Of a DNA stretch of 64,000 nt, positions 34,097 to 42,731 are shown one piece after another (position 1 is the first letter of the stretch; each line of letters starts with the position of its first letter). The stretch comes from DATMER01 sp963741305 (GTDB lineage: Bacteria > Acidobacteriota > Thermoanaerobaculia > Multivoradales > UBA5704), in the NCBI GenBank assembly GCA_963741305.1, contig CAVUHL010000003.1, positions 4,402,001 through 4,466,000 of the forward strand, read 5' to 3'. Below the pieces are notes generated by a model. It saw only the letters and a list, made by a program, of their open reading frames with translations, was not told the DNA's origin and did not search any database. A program made the position numbers and the translations under genes.

Positions 34097-34617
34097 GGTC
34101 CCCTCCTCCCTTCTTGAAGATAGGCTATCACCTGCTCGACCCGCTCTGGGAGAGCGCCCGTGACCTCCACCACATTCATCTCGAAATCCAATGAATCGTC
34201 CAGAAGAATCTCCTTGAGTTGCTGGTCCACGTCCAGCCTGAAGCCGGCGTCCTGCGACGATGGAAGATCGATTCGGTCCGGCTCTTCGACAGGCAGAAAG
34301 ACGATCAGATCGAGCGTGTCGATCGCGGCCTGAACGCGAGGCAGCCACTTTTCCAGATGAAAGGCGTCGGCGTCCGGGTGGGCAAGGAGGTAGCCGAGCA
34401 TGTCGATCGGGCAGCGGTCGAAGATGACATCCGGCTCGTTCCCGCTCAGGAGCTCGATGGAACGTTCGAGCTGCAGCTCGAAGTCGAATTCATGGCCCTC
34501 CTCCATCAGGAGGTAATAGGGCTCTTCCACGGTCAGGTATCCAGGAAGGACTGACGAGAGCTCCTCGACCAGCGTGGACTTGCCCGAAAAGTGAGTGCCT
34601 GAGACCGCAATCCGCAC
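34093..34617 (-). CDS. P-loop ATPase/kinase-like protein (AAA_28 type)
   Basis: The 174-residue protein has Walker A SGTHFSGKSTLVEEL at 6-20, a hydrophobic acidic strand VIFDRCPIDMLGYLL near 83-97 resembling nucleotide-kinase-like Walker B/lid motifs, and FLPVEEPDRIDLPSS. The size fits the AAA_28/thymidylate-kinase-like group, which phosphorylates small molecules in some cases. It is soluble. It lies between a small membrane protein (3 bp upstream) and DinB (4-bp overlap). The substrate is not evident. Confidence 0.8.
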   Translation of the reverse strand: MRIAVSGTHFSGKSTLVEELSSVLPGYLTVEEPYYLLMEEGHEFDFELQLERSIELLSGNEPDVIFDRCPIDMLGYLLAHPDADAFHLEKWLPRVQAAIDTLDLIVFLPVEEPDRIDLPSSQDAGFRLDVDQQLKEILLDDSLDFEMNVVEVTGALPERVEQVIAYLQEGRRGP

Positions 34618-34620
34618 GGC

Positions 34621-34926
34621 TCACCCGAGAAAGATGCCCGCCTGGATGGCAAGCACTGCCAGCATCAATGCCACGAGAGTTACGATCAACAAGATCCAGT
34701 AACGAATCCGCAGATTGAAAACATACTTTACACCCGCGGCACAGAGCGCCGCGAGTCCGATTCCGCTCAGGAGCGGAAAAAAGTCTTCCGGAGACGGTTC
34801 CGCGGATGAGGAGATCCCGGCCAGCACGGAACCGTAGGTCAGAAGCTCGATCGCCACCAACGCAGCGACCAGGGTCGGCAGAACTGCCAGCACGCGAAGG
34901 ATCAGGCGACGTATCCGCGGTTCCAT
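34621..34926 (-). CDS. Small two- to three-helix membrane protein
   Basis: The protein has 101 residues from ATG 34926 (TAAGG upstream). It has hydrophobic segments near 12-32 (VLAVLPTLVAALVAIELLTY), 46-62 (LLSGIGLAALCAAGVKYVF) and 70-95 (ILLIVTLVALMLAVLAIQAG). The frame stays open upstream through repeat array C as LTPERSA-type heptads, which I do not count as protein. It is the first gene of the operon with the P-loop and DinB genes. I do not recognise the family. Confidence 0.65.
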   Translation of the reverse strand: MEPRIRRLILRVLAVLPTLVAALVAIELLTYGSVLAGISSSAEPSPEDFFPLLSGIGLAALCAAGVKYVFNLRIRYWILLIVTLVALMLAVLAIQAGIFLG

Positions 34927-34995
34927 TCTCGCAACCTTAGGCCAGGGATCGTGCTGCGTCAATGGCGGCCCAGGCGTGCGCAGAAGCCATCGATG

Positions 34996-35414
34996 GTCGA
35001 GTTGAAGCCACCCGAGGTCCAGCCGCAGCGCGCGAGGATCGAGCTGCAACCGCTCAGGCGTCAGCGAGTGCTTCCCGGGCGTTAGAGAGTGCCGCTCACG
35101 GGTTAGAGCGCTCCGCTCAGGCGTTAGCGAGCTTCGCACACGGGTTAGAGCGCTCCGCTCGGGCTCCAGCGGCAGTGCCGCGGGCTCGTGCGCGATCCGC
35201 TGGGGGTCGAGCGGAGCCGCCCGACCTCGATCACGTTCCGCCGGAGCTCGGGGAGCAACGGCTGGACCCCGAGTGGCAGCGGCAAGGGGTCGGGCGTAAG
35301 CTGCAATCGGTCGAGCGGAACCGCACGAGGTCGAGCAGAGCCGGCTGGAGCCTGGAAGGCAGCGGCTGGGAGTCGAGGACAAGCCGCCAGGAGTCGAGTG
35401 CGGGCCGCTGGAGG
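34996..35414. repeat. Array C: 20 tandem ~21-bp repeats
   Basis: Twenty units of 20-22 bp run without spacers, the two halves having different consensus: GTTAGAGCGCTCC + GCTCAGGC on the left and TCGAGCGGAGCCG + CTGGAGG on the right. A dyad recurs at about the same place in many units with different arms: GCGA-GCT-TCGC (35123 unit), GCGGCA-G-TGCCGC (35165), GCGG-AG-CCGC (35207), GCGG-AA-CCGC (35311), GCGG-G-CCGC (35394) and GAGCGCTC (35102, 35144). The array separates the stop of the TIR gene from ATG 34926. No ribosome site serves the heptad frames. Confidence 0.88.
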
Positions 35415-35428
35415 TCGAGCGGCAAAAA

Positions 35429-38400
35429 CTATCGCGTGGGCCTCGCGCTCAGCACGCTATCCCGCCAGCGACGCACGCTCATCACGTCGAAGCGCTCCCC
35501 CTCGAAGACGATCTGCTTCACGGGTTTCTTGCCGTTGTCGCTGGCGCGCGTCAACCAGTCGCGGATCTCCATCCAGCGGACTTCGCCGTCGGAGTTGCGG
35601 ATCACCAACAGCACGGGGAATGCCTGGTCCATCCAGTAGCGGGCGTGGCGCTCCTTCTTGATCGTGAAGATCTCTTGACCATCACTTGTCCGCTTGCGTA
35701 GGTAGCCCTCACCCGACTTCAGCTGCAGATACAACCGCTGGCCGGTCGCCTCACCAGCATCCGACTTGAATTCGATCTCCATGTCGATGCCGTGGTCGCT
35801 CACGTTGAATTCGCGACTGATCTGCCCAGCCAGCGCAACGGTGGAGATGACATCGCCGACGAGCGCACGCTCCTTGCTCTCGCTGTCTAGCACGATCGCG
35901 GACTGCTCTTGGAGATCATGCACGCGTTGCTTCATCTCCGGGCTGGCAAACAGCTCCTCCAGCTGGTCCCAGAGAGGAATACGCCTCTCGCAATTCACAC
36001 AAAGGATGCCCTGCTTACCCTCATCCAGCCTCCTCATCGCCACTTCCCTATTGCCTACAGGTGTGCCGCAATTCGGGCAGACATGATGCCTCAGTCGTAC
36101 TACGTCTACGGCATTCTGGAGCAGATGCTCGTGAACATACTTGCTGAAGATGATCTTCTCCTCCAGCGGAATCGTGGGATCGAAGTAGACCTCCAACTCG
36201 CCCGCGCCTTCCGCCCGACGGGCCAGCTTCACGCCCAACTGCTTACCGGTGAGCGTTTTGAAGTCGGCGGCGTAACGCCAGAGTTCGTCCTGTTGGAAAG
36301 GTTTAGTGTGATGCAGCCGCACCACGAGCGTAGCGTAGACGTCGTCGAGGAAACCGCTAAACCGGTAGCTCACCAGCACCGCCGGATGCCCCACCAACTC
36401 CGGGCGTTCGCGCCGGTAATAGCTCGGAAAGACCAGCAATGCACCTTCGCCAGTGTGTTCGCGCAGACAGAGCCCGCGCTCCACCAGTGTCTGGTGCATG
36501 GCCAGTAGGACGAACCGCTCCTCGTCGTCTTTAAGGCGTGCCATGGAAGAGTGGTACGTAAGGTCGCCGCTTAAGACTCGTTCTTCCGGCAGACAACCTC
36601 GTTCGTGTTTATCCTCGCGCATCGTCTGGATCACAGCTTGGGCGTAGGCATTGATGCGTTCCGGCTGCAGTAGCACCCAGCTGCCGAACTTCAGCTCCCA
36701 TACCACACCGGGGCCGGCCAGCAGGCTCACCACTGCCTTCAGCTCTTCATCGGTGAATCGCGCACCTTCGCCGGACAATCGCAGCTGCAGCGTGTCCCGT
36801 AGCTCATTGAAGCGCATCAGCGCTCGGCCTGAGTCCTTAAGGTGGATGATCTCCTCCTTGAGCCGCTTGAAGAGCAGCGGCGAGGAGCGCCACGGAATAT
36901 CCTCCCACCGGATGCCGTCGAGAATGGCTTGCTTGAGTTCCTCGCAACCGAGGCTGGTCTTGGCGCTGGTTTCCAGTAGTTGCAGGTAGCCGCGCTCATT
37001 TCTGAAAGCTTCGATCTGAGTGCGGCTGACGCGTAGGCCGCCCGCATCCACGCGCCCAGCAACCAGCAGCTTGGAGAACGCCTTGCGCGAGGCACGGGTG
37101 AGATCACGGTCCCACTGGCCAAGCGTCTCGAAGAGATCTTCCTTCTGGCCGTCGAAGACTAGCAACGCCAGCGCGGTTTCATCCATGTAAAGCTGGTGGA
37201 TGAGCCGCTGGTCTGCTTGCCCACCGAAATCCCAGAGCCAGATTTCTCGCTCGATGCCGTCGCCTGCAGCCACGGGTAGTTTCCACTGCGTCGCCCATGC
37301 GCCGACCGTTGAGTCGCTGGGCTGCCATTCTTCGCCCGCCAGAACCTTGGAAAGCCCCGTCTTACCCGCGCCGCTCTCGCCAACGAGGAGGACTTTGGCA
37401 TTCGTGTATTGGACCTGAGCAGGCGCCAATGAAAAGGTGGGTGCGGTGGCTCTAGGTGTTCGCGCCTCAGCGAAAACCTCCGCCAGATTCCACACACGGA
37501 CACTGCCGATTCGATCGCCGGAAAAGGCGCGGAGTTGGTCGACACTCCATGCCACTTGCTTGACGCTGTCCGTGTGGCCTTCAAACACGCGCAAACAGCG
37601 CCCCGTCTCTATATCCCATAACCTTACTGTCTTGTCTCTAGAACCGGATAGGGCATGGCGATAATCGGCGCTCCACGCCACACTCAAGACGCCTTGAGTA
37701 TGGCCTTCGAGCACGCGCAGGCAGCGTCTCGTTGTCACATCCCACAGTCTCACGGTGTTATCAGCAGAGCCCGAGAGAGCGATACCTCCATCGGCCCTCC
37801 ACACTACGCTCAAGACATCGCCGCTGTGGCCTTCGAACACGCGCAAGCAGCGTCCCGTTGTCACGTCCCAAAGTCGCAAGGTGTTATCAGCAGAGCCCGA
37901 GAGAGCGTAGCCTTGATCGGCACTCCACGTTAAGCTACGCACCCCCGCAGAGTGGCCTTCAAACTCGCCTAGGCAGTCCCCCGTCTGCAAGTCCCAAAGC
38001 CGCAACATATTATCATTGGATCCGGATAAGGCTTGTAATTTACTCGGGCTCCACGCCAACGTCAAGATGGTGCCCATGTGACCCTTGAGGATCTGTAGGC
38101 AGCGCCCCGACTCCACGTCCCATAGGCGCACGGTTCGGTCTTCTGAACCGGATAGTGCGAAACGTTGATCGGTGCTCCACGTCAAGCTCCTGACCGGGCG
38201 CATGTGGTGATCGAACACGCGCAAACAACGCCCTATTTCCAAATCCCATAGTCGAACTGTATGGTCGTGGGCACCAGTGAGCGCATATTTTCCATCCGGA
38301 TTGAACGCATAGGAACTAATCCCGCCCAGATAGCGAAGCTTAATTTCCTTTTCCTGAAACCGCTCGTCTATTACCAGTGCTGTCAGCGCCGGTCGGCATG

Positions 38401-38809
38401 CTTCGAGGAGTTTCGCATACTCCTGCTCACCGCCCCAGGGCAACCAGTTGATGTAGGAGGATTGTGCCCGTGAGTCCTGAATAGGGGCCTTATCGAGTCG
38501 CAGGGAAATAAAACGACGCTCCTTGTTCAGTGGGTCGCGGAATCGGAACGTCCCGGCTTCCAACTGTGTCCATTCGGACCCTAACGCATTCGCCGACATG
38601 CAGAGCACGAGCACGCGGGATTGCTCCAGCCCTTCCTCGATCTTCTTAGCTCGCTGAGCTTTCGTCGTGAGTAGACTGATCTCCCACTCGTCAAACAACA
38701 CGCGCAACCCATCCGACCGCAGCCGCTCCGCAATTCCGCGAGCAACCTCCCTATCCTTCGAGCTATGGCTGAGAAAGACATCAAACTTGAAGTCAGTTGT
38801 CGGCGGCAT
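35429..38809 (-). CDS. TIR-WD40-Ras-like GTPase-zinc ribbon-DUF4365 protein, probable conflict system
   Basis: The 1126-residue protein has a TIR domain (1-150; DVFLSHSSKDR, FDEWEI with Glu41/Glu43 as candidate NADase Glu). Seven WD40 blades follow (about 155-465), each 42 residues and very alike (ALSGSADNTVRLWD type). Next is a Roc/Ras-like GTPase (about 465-640; GESGAGKTGLS, WDFGGQADQ, VAGRVDAGG) and a COR-like helical/winged region (about 640-890). A zinc ribbon (CPNCG and CVNC, about 909-940) and a DUF4365 nuclease-like domain (about 985-1115; GIDMEIEFKS, YLQLKSGEG) complete it. It has two possible effectors and one NTPase switch. Its GC is visibly lower than that of its neighbours. Confidence 0.88.
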   Translation of the reverse strand: MPPTTDFKFDVFLSHSSKDREVARGIAERLRSDGLRVLFDEWEISLLTTKAQRAKKIEEGLEQSRVLVLCMSANALGSEWTQLEAGTFRFRDPLNKERRFISLRLDKAPIQDSRAQSSYINWLPWGGEQEYAKLLEACRPALTALVIDERFQEKEIKLRYLGGISSYAFNPDGKYALTGAHDHTVRLWDLEIGRCLRVFDHHMRPVRSLTWSTDQRFALSGSEDRTVRLWDVESGRCLQILKGHMGTILTLAWSPSKLQALSGSNDNMLRLWDLQTGDCLGEFEGHSAGVRSLTWSADQGYALSGSADNTLRLWDVTTGRCLRVFEGHSGDVLSVVWRADGGIALSGSADNTVRLWDVTTRRCLRVLEGHTQGVLSVAWSADYRHALSGSRDKTVRLWDIETGRCLRVFEGHTDSVKQVAWSVDQLRAFSGDRIGSVRVWNLAEVFAEARTPRATAPTFSLAPAQVQYTNAKVLLVGESGAGKTGLSKVLAGEEWQPSDSTVGAWATQWKLPVAAGDGIEREIWLWDFGGQADQRLIHQLYMDETALALLVFDGQKEDLFETLGQWDRDLTRASRKAFSKLLVAGRVDAGGLRVSRTQIEAFRNERGYLQLLETSAKTSLGCEELKQAILDGIRWEDIPWRSSPLLFKRLKEEIIHLKDSGRALMRFNELRDTLQLRLSGEGARFTDEELKAVVSLLAGPGVVWELKFGSWVLLQPERINAYAQAVIQTMREDKHERGCLPEERVLSGDLTYHSSMARLKDDEERFVLLAMHQTLVERGLCLREHTGEGALLVFPSYYRRERPELVGHPAVLVSYRFSGFLDDVYATLVVRLHHTKPFQQDELWRYAADFKTLTGKQLGVKLARRAEGAGELEVYFDPTIPLEEKIIFSKYVHEHLLQNAVDVVRLRHHVCPNCGTPVGNREVAMRRLDEGKQGILCVNCERRIPLWDQLEELFASPEMKQRVHDLQEQSAIVLDSESKERALVGDVISTVALAGQISREFNVSDHGIDMEIEFKSDAGEATGQRLYLQLKSGEGYLRKRTSDGQEIFTIKKERHARYWMDQAFPVLLVIRNSDGEVRWMEIRDWLTRASDNGKKPVKQIVFEGERFDVMSVRRWRDSVLSARPTR

Positions 38810-38824
38810 TCGATTCTCCGGCGG

Positions 38825-39121
38825 TCATTGTTCGCGCCTCCGGGCCGGCAACGCAGCACCGATTCCGCCCCCAATAACAGCTCCCACAACCATCGACCAG
38901 TGTACCGCGGCATCCCGCAAGCGAGGGCCCCCCTCCCAGGCGACAGGCGGGGCCATGGTCACAGTCAGCATCACCAGGATCGCAATAGAATGTCCGACCA
39001 CCCCTCCCCAGAAGACCCGGCGCCAGAGAGGCGGGCGGCGGCGCAACCGGTGTCCGAGTGCCAGAAGCAGCGCCGGCACCACGAACAACCCCACCAGCAG
39101 AGCCAGATTCTCCAAGCTCAT
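38825..39121 (-). CDS. Small membrane protein coupled to the PepSY gene
   Basis: The 98-residue protein starts at ATG 39121, which overlaps the PepSY-type gene stop (ATGA). It has three hydrophobic segments (LENLALLVGLFVVPALLLAL, VFWGGVVGHSIAILVMLTV, WSMVVGAVIGGGIGAAL) and a basic tail PARRREQ. I do not recognise the family. It ends 15 bp before the TIR-WD40 gene on the same strand, which has its own GGAG site, so cotranscription is possible. Confidence 0.68.
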   Translation of the reverse strand: MSLENLALLVGLFVVPALLLALGHRLRRRPPLWRRVFWGGVVGHSIAILVMLTVTMAPPVAWEGGPRLRDAAVHWSMVVGAVIGGGIGAALPARRREQ

Positions 39122-39624
39122 GAGCGGGCCCTTGGAAAGAGCCACAACCAGTAGCCGCTCAGCAGCAGGATCGTGAGAGCTACCGCGGCGGCATCCGACA
39201 GGAGGACCCAGCCGTCACCGAAGATCTCGCCCGAGTGGAGCTTCTCCAGGAAGACGTCGTTCCTCTCCCCCACGTGCAGGACTCGGCCGGTGTTGAGATC
39301 CACGTCGACCTCCAGGACAGTCCGGTTGTCGAAGCGCACCTTGACGAGACCGTCGCCTGGACGGACATCCATCCGGTCGATTCCGGCCGCGGCCACTTCC
39401 GGTCCGACCGCGGCTTCGGCGCGGCGCGCCAGTTCGGCCAGGGGGAGGGCGCTCTCGAAGGAGCCGGTCGGCGTGTGGGCGACGTCGGGCATCAGCCCGA
39501 GCGGGCGCTTGTGGTTGAGCAGAATTCCGGTTATCGAGACGAGCAGGATGACTCCGGTGGCCAGGAGCCCGAGCCAGAGGTGCAGGTAGAAGGTCCAGCG
39601 CGAAAACGTCCGCAGGCGGGACAC
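39118..39624 (-). CDS. PepSY-associated transmembrane protein
   Basis: The 168-residue protein starts at GTG with GAGGAGG upstream. The first helix is FYLHLWLGLLATGVILLVS, followed by TGILLNHKRPLG, the PepSY-associated TM signature. The periplasmic part (about 60-140) contains the PepSY-like strands MDVRPGDGLVKVRF and LEVDVDLNTGRVLHVGERND. A second helix (VALTILLLSGYWLWLF) is C-terminal. Such proteins occur with ferric-reductase-type or peptidase-inhibiting partners. Here it is coupled to a small membrane protein, with no heme or iron gene adjacent. Confidence 0.82.
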   Translation of the reverse strand: MSRLRTFSRWTFYLHLWLGLLATGVILLVSITGILLNHKRPLGLMPDVAHTPTGSFESALPLAELARRAEAAVGPEVAAAGIDRMDVRPGDGLVKVRFDNRTVLEVDVDLNTGRVLHVGERNDVFLEKLHSGEIFGDGWVLLSDAAAVALTILLLSGYWLWLFPRARS

Positions 39625-39666
39625 GGTCCCCTCCTCTCCCGCCGGACCTGGCCCTGACGGGCTTCG

Positions 39667-39984
39667 TCAGTTTTTCAGGCCGGCACGGACATCATAATGC
39701 TGGGAGCGCCCGTCGAACCGGGAGAGCAGGGCCCGCGCCTGGGGAGGGACCACCGCTACCTCGTAATCTTCCCCGGCGAAGGCACGGACGGCTTCGAGGG
39801 TGTCGAACCACATGATCGTGATGAATTCCACCTCCGCGTCCAGGCTGCGGCGGAGGAGTTGGATCTCGCGGAAGCCGGCGATCTTGCGGCCCTGGATGCC
39901 CTCGAAGATCTCGTGCCGGAGAAGCGACTCGTAGGCGTCCGCATTCTCCGGGGCCGTCCAGCCATGCCAGACTCGACCGATCAC
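39667..39984 (-). CDS. Antibiotic biosynthesis monooxygenase (ABM) domain protein
   Basis: The 105-residue protein has the ferredoxin-like ABM fold: IGRVWHGWTAPENADAYESL, FREIQLLRRSLDAEVEFI, WFDTLEAVRAFAGEDYEVAV. This arrangement is typical of small dimeric ABM proteins, some heme-degrading or quinone-forming. Its ATG overlaps the stop of the DUF3224 gene (ATGA), so the two are coupled. The reaction is unknown. Confidence 0.85.
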   Translation of the reverse strand: MIGRVWHGWTAPENADAYESLLRHEIFEGIQGRKIAGFREIQLLRRSLDAEVEFITIMWFDTLEAVRAFAGEDYEVAVVPPQARALLSRFDGRSQHYDVRAGLKN

Positions 39985-40505
39985 CTTTCCGTTTCCGGAT
40001 TGAGGGCGTACTCGAACTCGTACGAGTGCTTGCCGCCCTCGATGATGATGTCCATCCTTCCCGTAAGGCCCACCAATCTGCCGGTGCCGGAGTCCGGCAC
40101 GACCGTGACCGACAATTGGGGCTCGCCGCGGTTCATGGTGCCGGTGTGCTGGAGCACGAAAGTGCCGGTGCGGCCATGCAGCGTGCCGTCGACCTGCTCC
40201 ATCGCAACGTAACCGGCGGAACCCTTGACGGCCGTGCCCGCGGCCAGCATCTGACCCTTGCTGGTCGCCTCCAGGTCGCCGTGGAACTGCTTGTCGAGCA
40301 GCATCCTGCCTATCGGCGGATTCTCGGACCCGGTATCTGCCTCGGCAGGGGCGACCTGGGGTATCACCTTGACCTCGAAGGTTCCTGTTGCGCGGCTCGT
40401 CATTACCGTCTCCGTTCGGATTGTGTCAGGGGTTGTCGAGGGGGCCTGCGTCGGCGCGCAGGAGCCCAGGACCATGCACGCGACCAAGAACGCGGCTCCT
40501 CGCAT
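39981..40505 (-). CDS. DUF3224 lipoprotein
   Basis: The 174-residue protein has a lipoprotein signal peptide (FLVACMVLGSC; Cys16) and a Thr-rich linker. The DUF3224 barrel follows: ATGTFEVKVIPQ, FHGDLEATSKGQMLAAGTAV, GTLHGRTGTFVLQHTGTM and SGTGRLVGLTGRMDIII. These proteins are small beta-barrels of unknown role, usually cytoplasmic; the lipid-anchored version here is notable. It is coupled to the ABM gene downstream. Confidence 0.83.
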   Translation of the reverse strand: MRGAAFLVACMVLGSCAPTQAPSTTPDTIRTETVMTSRATGTFEVKVIPQVAPAEADTGSENPPIGRMLLDKQFHGDLEATSKGQMLAAGTAVKGSAGYVAMEQVDGTLHGRTGTFVLQHTGTMNRGEPQLSVTVVPDSGTGRLVGLTGRMDIIIEGGKHSYEFEYALNPETER

Positions 40506-40515
40506 GCCGGAGATC

Positions 40516-41220
40516 CTACTTCATCTCGAACCGCCCGGCCTCGATTTCCGGATTGACCTGCACCTTTTCCACATTCAGCGACACGTGCCGGATGGAGTAC
40601 TCCTGGTCCTGGCGGTGAGCGATCACCAGTCCTTCCACTGGGCGGAAATCTGAGTAGTAGGTCCAGCGCTCCTTGGCCTCGGGCAGGTCGAGCGTGCGGT
40701 CGAAGCGCGCCAGCTCGAGGTGGGTGGAGGGGTCGAGGTACCACGTCTCCTCGAACCCGTCCTTCCGGGTCACCTTGAGCTTGAGGGCGGGCTGGCCGTC
40801 GACCTCGTCCTTGCCGAGGAGCTCCACCTTGTTGCCCTTGGCAGCCGCATCCAGGAGAGGGCTCTCGAACTCGGCGGCGTGCCGGACGAGAACGGCCTCG
40901 GCCTCGGGGACCGCCGTCGGCTTCACGATCTCCATGATGGGATGGATCCACCAGGTGACCTTGCCATCGTGCCCGATCGTCATCTTCTGCCCGAGCAACG
41001 AATGTTCGAAACGGATGGAGTCGGGCCGCCGCCATTCGAAGACGAAGGGGACGGCGTCGCTGAAGATGACCTCGGTGCCGGTGACGATCAGCGAGCTCAC
41101 GGCGCGCCACTTTTCGAGGCCGCCATGGGCTGCGGCGTGCTTCGCGAGCACTTCGTCGAGCGTTTGGGCTCCGGCCACCGGCGCGAGCAGGGAGAGGACC
41201 AGGAAGAGCCGGCCGATCAT
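40516..41220 (-). CDS. Exported LolA/LolB-like outer-membrane lipid-carrier-type protein
   Basis: The 234-residue protein has a signal peptide (LFLVLSLLAPVAGAQ) and then LDEVLAKHAAAHGGLEKWRAV, RRPDSIRFEHSLLGQKM, WYLDPSTHLELARFDRTLD and WTYYSDFRPVEGLVIAHR, the usual layout of LolA-like half-barrel proteins found widely in Acidobacteriota. Its ATG overlaps the stop of the upstream PQQ-propeller gene. Binding of a lipid or lipoprotein is inferred from the fold only. Confidence 0.75.
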   Translation of the reverse strand: MIGRLFLVLSLLAPVAGAQTLDEVLAKHAAAHGGLEKWRAVSSLIVTGTEVIFSDAVPFVFEWRRPDSIRFEHSLLGQKMTIGHDGKVTWWIHPIMEIVKPTAVPEAEAVLVRHAAEFESPLLDAAAKGNKVELLGKDEVDGQPALKLKVTRKDGFEETWYLDPSTHLELARFDRTLDLPEAKERWTYYSDFRPVEGLVIAHRQDQEYSIRHVSLNVEKVQVNPEIEAGRFEMK

Positions 41221-42491
41221 TGCATCCCCTTTGCCGCGGTTGTTCCCGTGGAGGGAGTCCGCACGTCGAGGACGAGCATCTCGTCTTCATCCCGGAGATA
41301 GAGCCGGCCGTGGGAGAGCACCGGAGCGGTCCACGTCTTGCCCTCCATCACCTTGACCTTCCCCTTTTCCTGAAAGCCCGCGGGCGTAGCCTCGGCGAGG
41401 ATGAGCTGTCCCTGGTCGCTGAGGATGTAAAGCAGACCGTCAGCCAGGATCAGCGAGCCCTTGCCGTAGCCGCGCTGGACCCACTTCTGCTCACCCGTCT
41501 GGGCCACGAGGCACTTGAGGCTCGCGTTGTCGAAGCCGTAGATGTGCCCCTCGTAGAGCACCGGGGAGCTGAAGTGATTCTTCATCAGCCGGTTGTTCCA
41601 GACTTCCTTGACCGTTCCACCCTCCGCTCCCTTGGCGACTTCCAGCAGGACGGCGCCCACGTCTTCCGATGCCGACGCGAAGATCCGGTTGGGCGGGAGG
41701 AACAGGGGGGAGGCGATGGCTCCCGTCTTCCAGGGGTACTTCCAGTAGATCTTGCCGTCCGGAAGGAGGGAGACGATGTCGCCCTCGATCGTGCGGACGA
41801 ACACATACTGCCGGACTCCGTCGATGGTCACGGCCAGGGGCGTCACATAGCCCGGCTTGCCGTCCAGGGCCGACCAGAGGATCTTCCCGGTCTTCTTGTC
41901 CAGGCCCACGACCGCCTTCCCCTCTTTGCCGCCGGCCTCGAGGACCAGGAGGTCGCCGTCCACGAGCGGCGATTGGGAGAACCCGCGGTTGGGCGTGGTG
42001 CTGCCCAGCTCCTTGACGAGGTCCAGCTCCCAGAGCCGGGCGCCGTCCTTGGTCTTCAGGGCGTGCAGCCGGCCCGTGGCGGAGAGCATGTAGACCACGT
42101 CTCCCTCCACCATGGGCGTCGAGCGCGGACCGTTGCCGAACGTTTCGGGGAAGACGGGACCGAGGGGAACGCGCCAGACCACCTCGCCATCCGACTCGCG
42201 CAGGCGGTAGGCCATTTCGTTCTCCCCCTCGGCCGCCATGGTGTAGAGGGCGTCGCCGGTCGCGGTCAAGCTGGAGAACCCGCTGCCGATCGGCTTCTTC
42301 CAGAGGACCTTCGGCCCGCTCTCCGGCCAGCTCCGGAGCATTCCCTTCTCGGCGGAGACGCCGTTCTGCTGCGGGCCACGGAACTGCGGCCAGTCCACCC
42401 CCTTGGACGGATCGGCCCCCGCGGACGGCGCCAGAACGGCCCCCAGGAGCAGGACGCTGACAGGAATGCCCAGGGAACACCACATCTTCAT
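41217..42491 (-). CDS. Secreted PQQ-like beta-propeller repeat protein
   Basis: The 424-residue protein has a signal peptide (SVLLLGAVLAPSAGA) and starts its mature part with WPQFRGPQQNGVSAE, the typical opening of this family. Repeated blades follow (DALYTMAAEGENEMAYRL, VVYMLSATGRLHALKTKDG, AVVGLDKKTGKILW, GLLYILSDQGQLILAE). No quinoprotein dehydrogenase residues are clear, so a binding or BamB-like scaffold is as likely as an enzyme. It is coupled to the LolA-like gene and is first in that operon. Confidence 0.86.
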   Translation of the reverse strand: MKMWCSLGIPVSVLLLGAVLAPSAGADPSKGVDWPQFRGPQQNGVSAEKGMLRSWPESGPKVLWKKPIGSGFSSLTATGDALYTMAAEGENEMAYRLRESDGEVVWRVPLGPVFPETFGNGPRSTPMVEGDVVYMLSATGRLHALKTKDGARLWELDLVKELGSTTPNRGFSQSPLVDGDLLVLEAGGKEGKAVVGLDKKTGKILWSALDGKPGYVTPLAVTIDGVRQYVFVRTIEGDIVSLLPDGKIYWKYPWKTGAIASPLFLPPNRIFASASEDVGAVLLEVAKGAEGGTVKEVWNNRLMKNHFSSPVLYEGHIYGFDNASLKCLVAQTGEQKWVQRGYGKGSLILADGLLYILSDQGQLILAEATPAGFQEKGKVKVMEGKTWTAPVLSHGRLYLRDEDEMLVLDVRTPSTGTTAAKGMQ

Positions 42492-42548
42492 TGGATAGAC
42501 CTCCTCTTCATGATGATGGGCCTTTGTACGGAGGAGCCTGCGGAAAGT

Positions 42549-42695
42549 TGCTGACCCTCACCCCCGTCCCCTCTCCCATCCGCACTCCCGTCCCCCGGGA
42601 GAGGGGCGCCCCCACCCAGAAGATTCAGATCCGGTTCCCCCCTCTCCCGGGCGGGTGTGAGTGCGGGCGGGAGAGGGGGCCAGGGGGTGAGGGTC
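42549..42695. repeat. REP-like dispersed element, copy 2 with inverted partner
   Basis: Bases 42631-42695 repeat the element at 28103-28166 almost exactly (CCCCCCTCTCCCGGG, GTGTGAGTGCGGGCGGGAG, CAGGGGGTGAGGGTC). A second, inverted copy lies at about 42549-42604, so the pair forms a large imperfect palindrome around a 26-bp centre. It occupies most of the 240-bp gap before glnS. Confidence 0.78.
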
Positions 42696-42731
42696 CATGC
42701 TATCTTTCCGGGTTCCAAGAGGACCGCTGCA

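Noticed and set aside
34926..35382. N-terminal extension of the small membrane protein through array C
   Set aside because: It is translated repeat with no ribosome site; ATG 34926 fits the membrane protein.
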